Source: Pedobacter ureilyticus (GTDB lineage: Bacteria; Bacteroidota; Bacteroidia; Sphingobacteriales; Sphingobacteriaceae). From it: a DNA stretch of 15,012 nucleotides. The stretch's first letter is position 1; every line of letters begins with the position of its first letter. This document shows, piece by piece, positions 14,891 through 15,012 of the stretch. Location: NCBI RefSeq assembly GCF_005925345.1, contig NZ_SSHJ01000041.1, forward strand, positions 1-15,012, read 5' to 3'. Position numbers and translations under genes: made by a program. A model generated the notes under the pieces. It saw nothing but the letters and a program-made list of their open reading frames with translations. It did not search any database and was not told the DNA's origin.

Positions 14891-15012
14891 CACAGATTTC
14901 CGCTGATGTTTCCGCAGATTAAAGAAGATTGGTTTTAATGAAAAAAAATAACCGCCCAAGACACCTTTGCACATTTTAGTTTTAATTTTTTCTCCCGCTG
15001 ATTTTCGCTGAT
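14891..15012. repeat. Degenerate CGCTGAT/CGCAGAT repeat, truncated by the window end
   Basis: AGATTTCCGCTGATGTTTCCGCAGAT at 14894-14919 contains two tandem degenerate copies of TTTCCGCWGAT. CGCTGATTTTCGCTGAT closes the window at 14996-15012, again as two copies. Both lie upstream of the exonuclease gene with no coding frame. The sequence continues past the edge, so its full structure is unknown. Confidence 0.5.

Noticed and set aside
14961..14972. Promoter-like CACCTTTGCA near the right edge
   Set aside because: It lacks the TA of the -7 box and no gene start follows within the window.

Overview
The window looks like chromosomal housekeeping DNA from a Bacteroidota bacterium, probably Sphingobacteriaceae (Pedobacter-like). 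The grounds are AT-rich sequence, mostly A-rich leaders without Shine-Dalgarno sites, several -7 boxes of the Bacteroidota type (TAnnTTTG, once with a well-spaced -33 TTG), a bL27 with the MAHKKG start, and intergenic repeats of the kind common in that phylum. The genus is inferred from overall resemblance only.

Layout. Genes between 181 and 6233 read rightward and genes between 14826 and 6353 read leftward, so the two blocks converge on a bidirectional terminator at 6256-6284. A possible leftward gene start sits at the left edge (2-49). Rightward: a CCA-adding-type tRNA nucleotidyltransferase with an HD domain, a pRiA4b ORF-3-like protein with an acidic tail, miaA (tRNA A37 prenylation), an LLM flavin-dependent oxidoreductase, a DUF423 membrane protein, and the rplU-rpmA ribosomal operon. 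Leftward, in transcription order: a PolB-type 3'-5' exonuclease, a fused double-ATPase ABC protein of the peptide family, a beta-propeller-like lipoprotein, RNase R, and a coupled pair made of a secreted carboxypeptidase-regulatory-domain protein and a trans-prenyl diphosphate synthase.

How the genes relate. Much of the window serves RNA and translation: tRNA 3' ends, tRNA anticodon-loop modification, two 50S proteins and RNase R. MiaA uses dimethylallyl diphosphate, and the prenyl synthase draws on the same isoprenoid pool. The remaining genes are unrelated and appear to be separate transcription units.

I see no defence system, prophage, insertion sequence, CRISPR, rRNA or tRNA. The least explained sequence lies between genes: an inverted pair of exactly 7-bp-phased GTT/AAC arrays directly before miaA, a REP/MITE-like inverted repeat at 4694-4811 plus a related half-unit before the first gene, a 10-bp hairpin between rplU and rpmA, and a repeat that runs off the right end. 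None of these has a function provable from the sequence alone.
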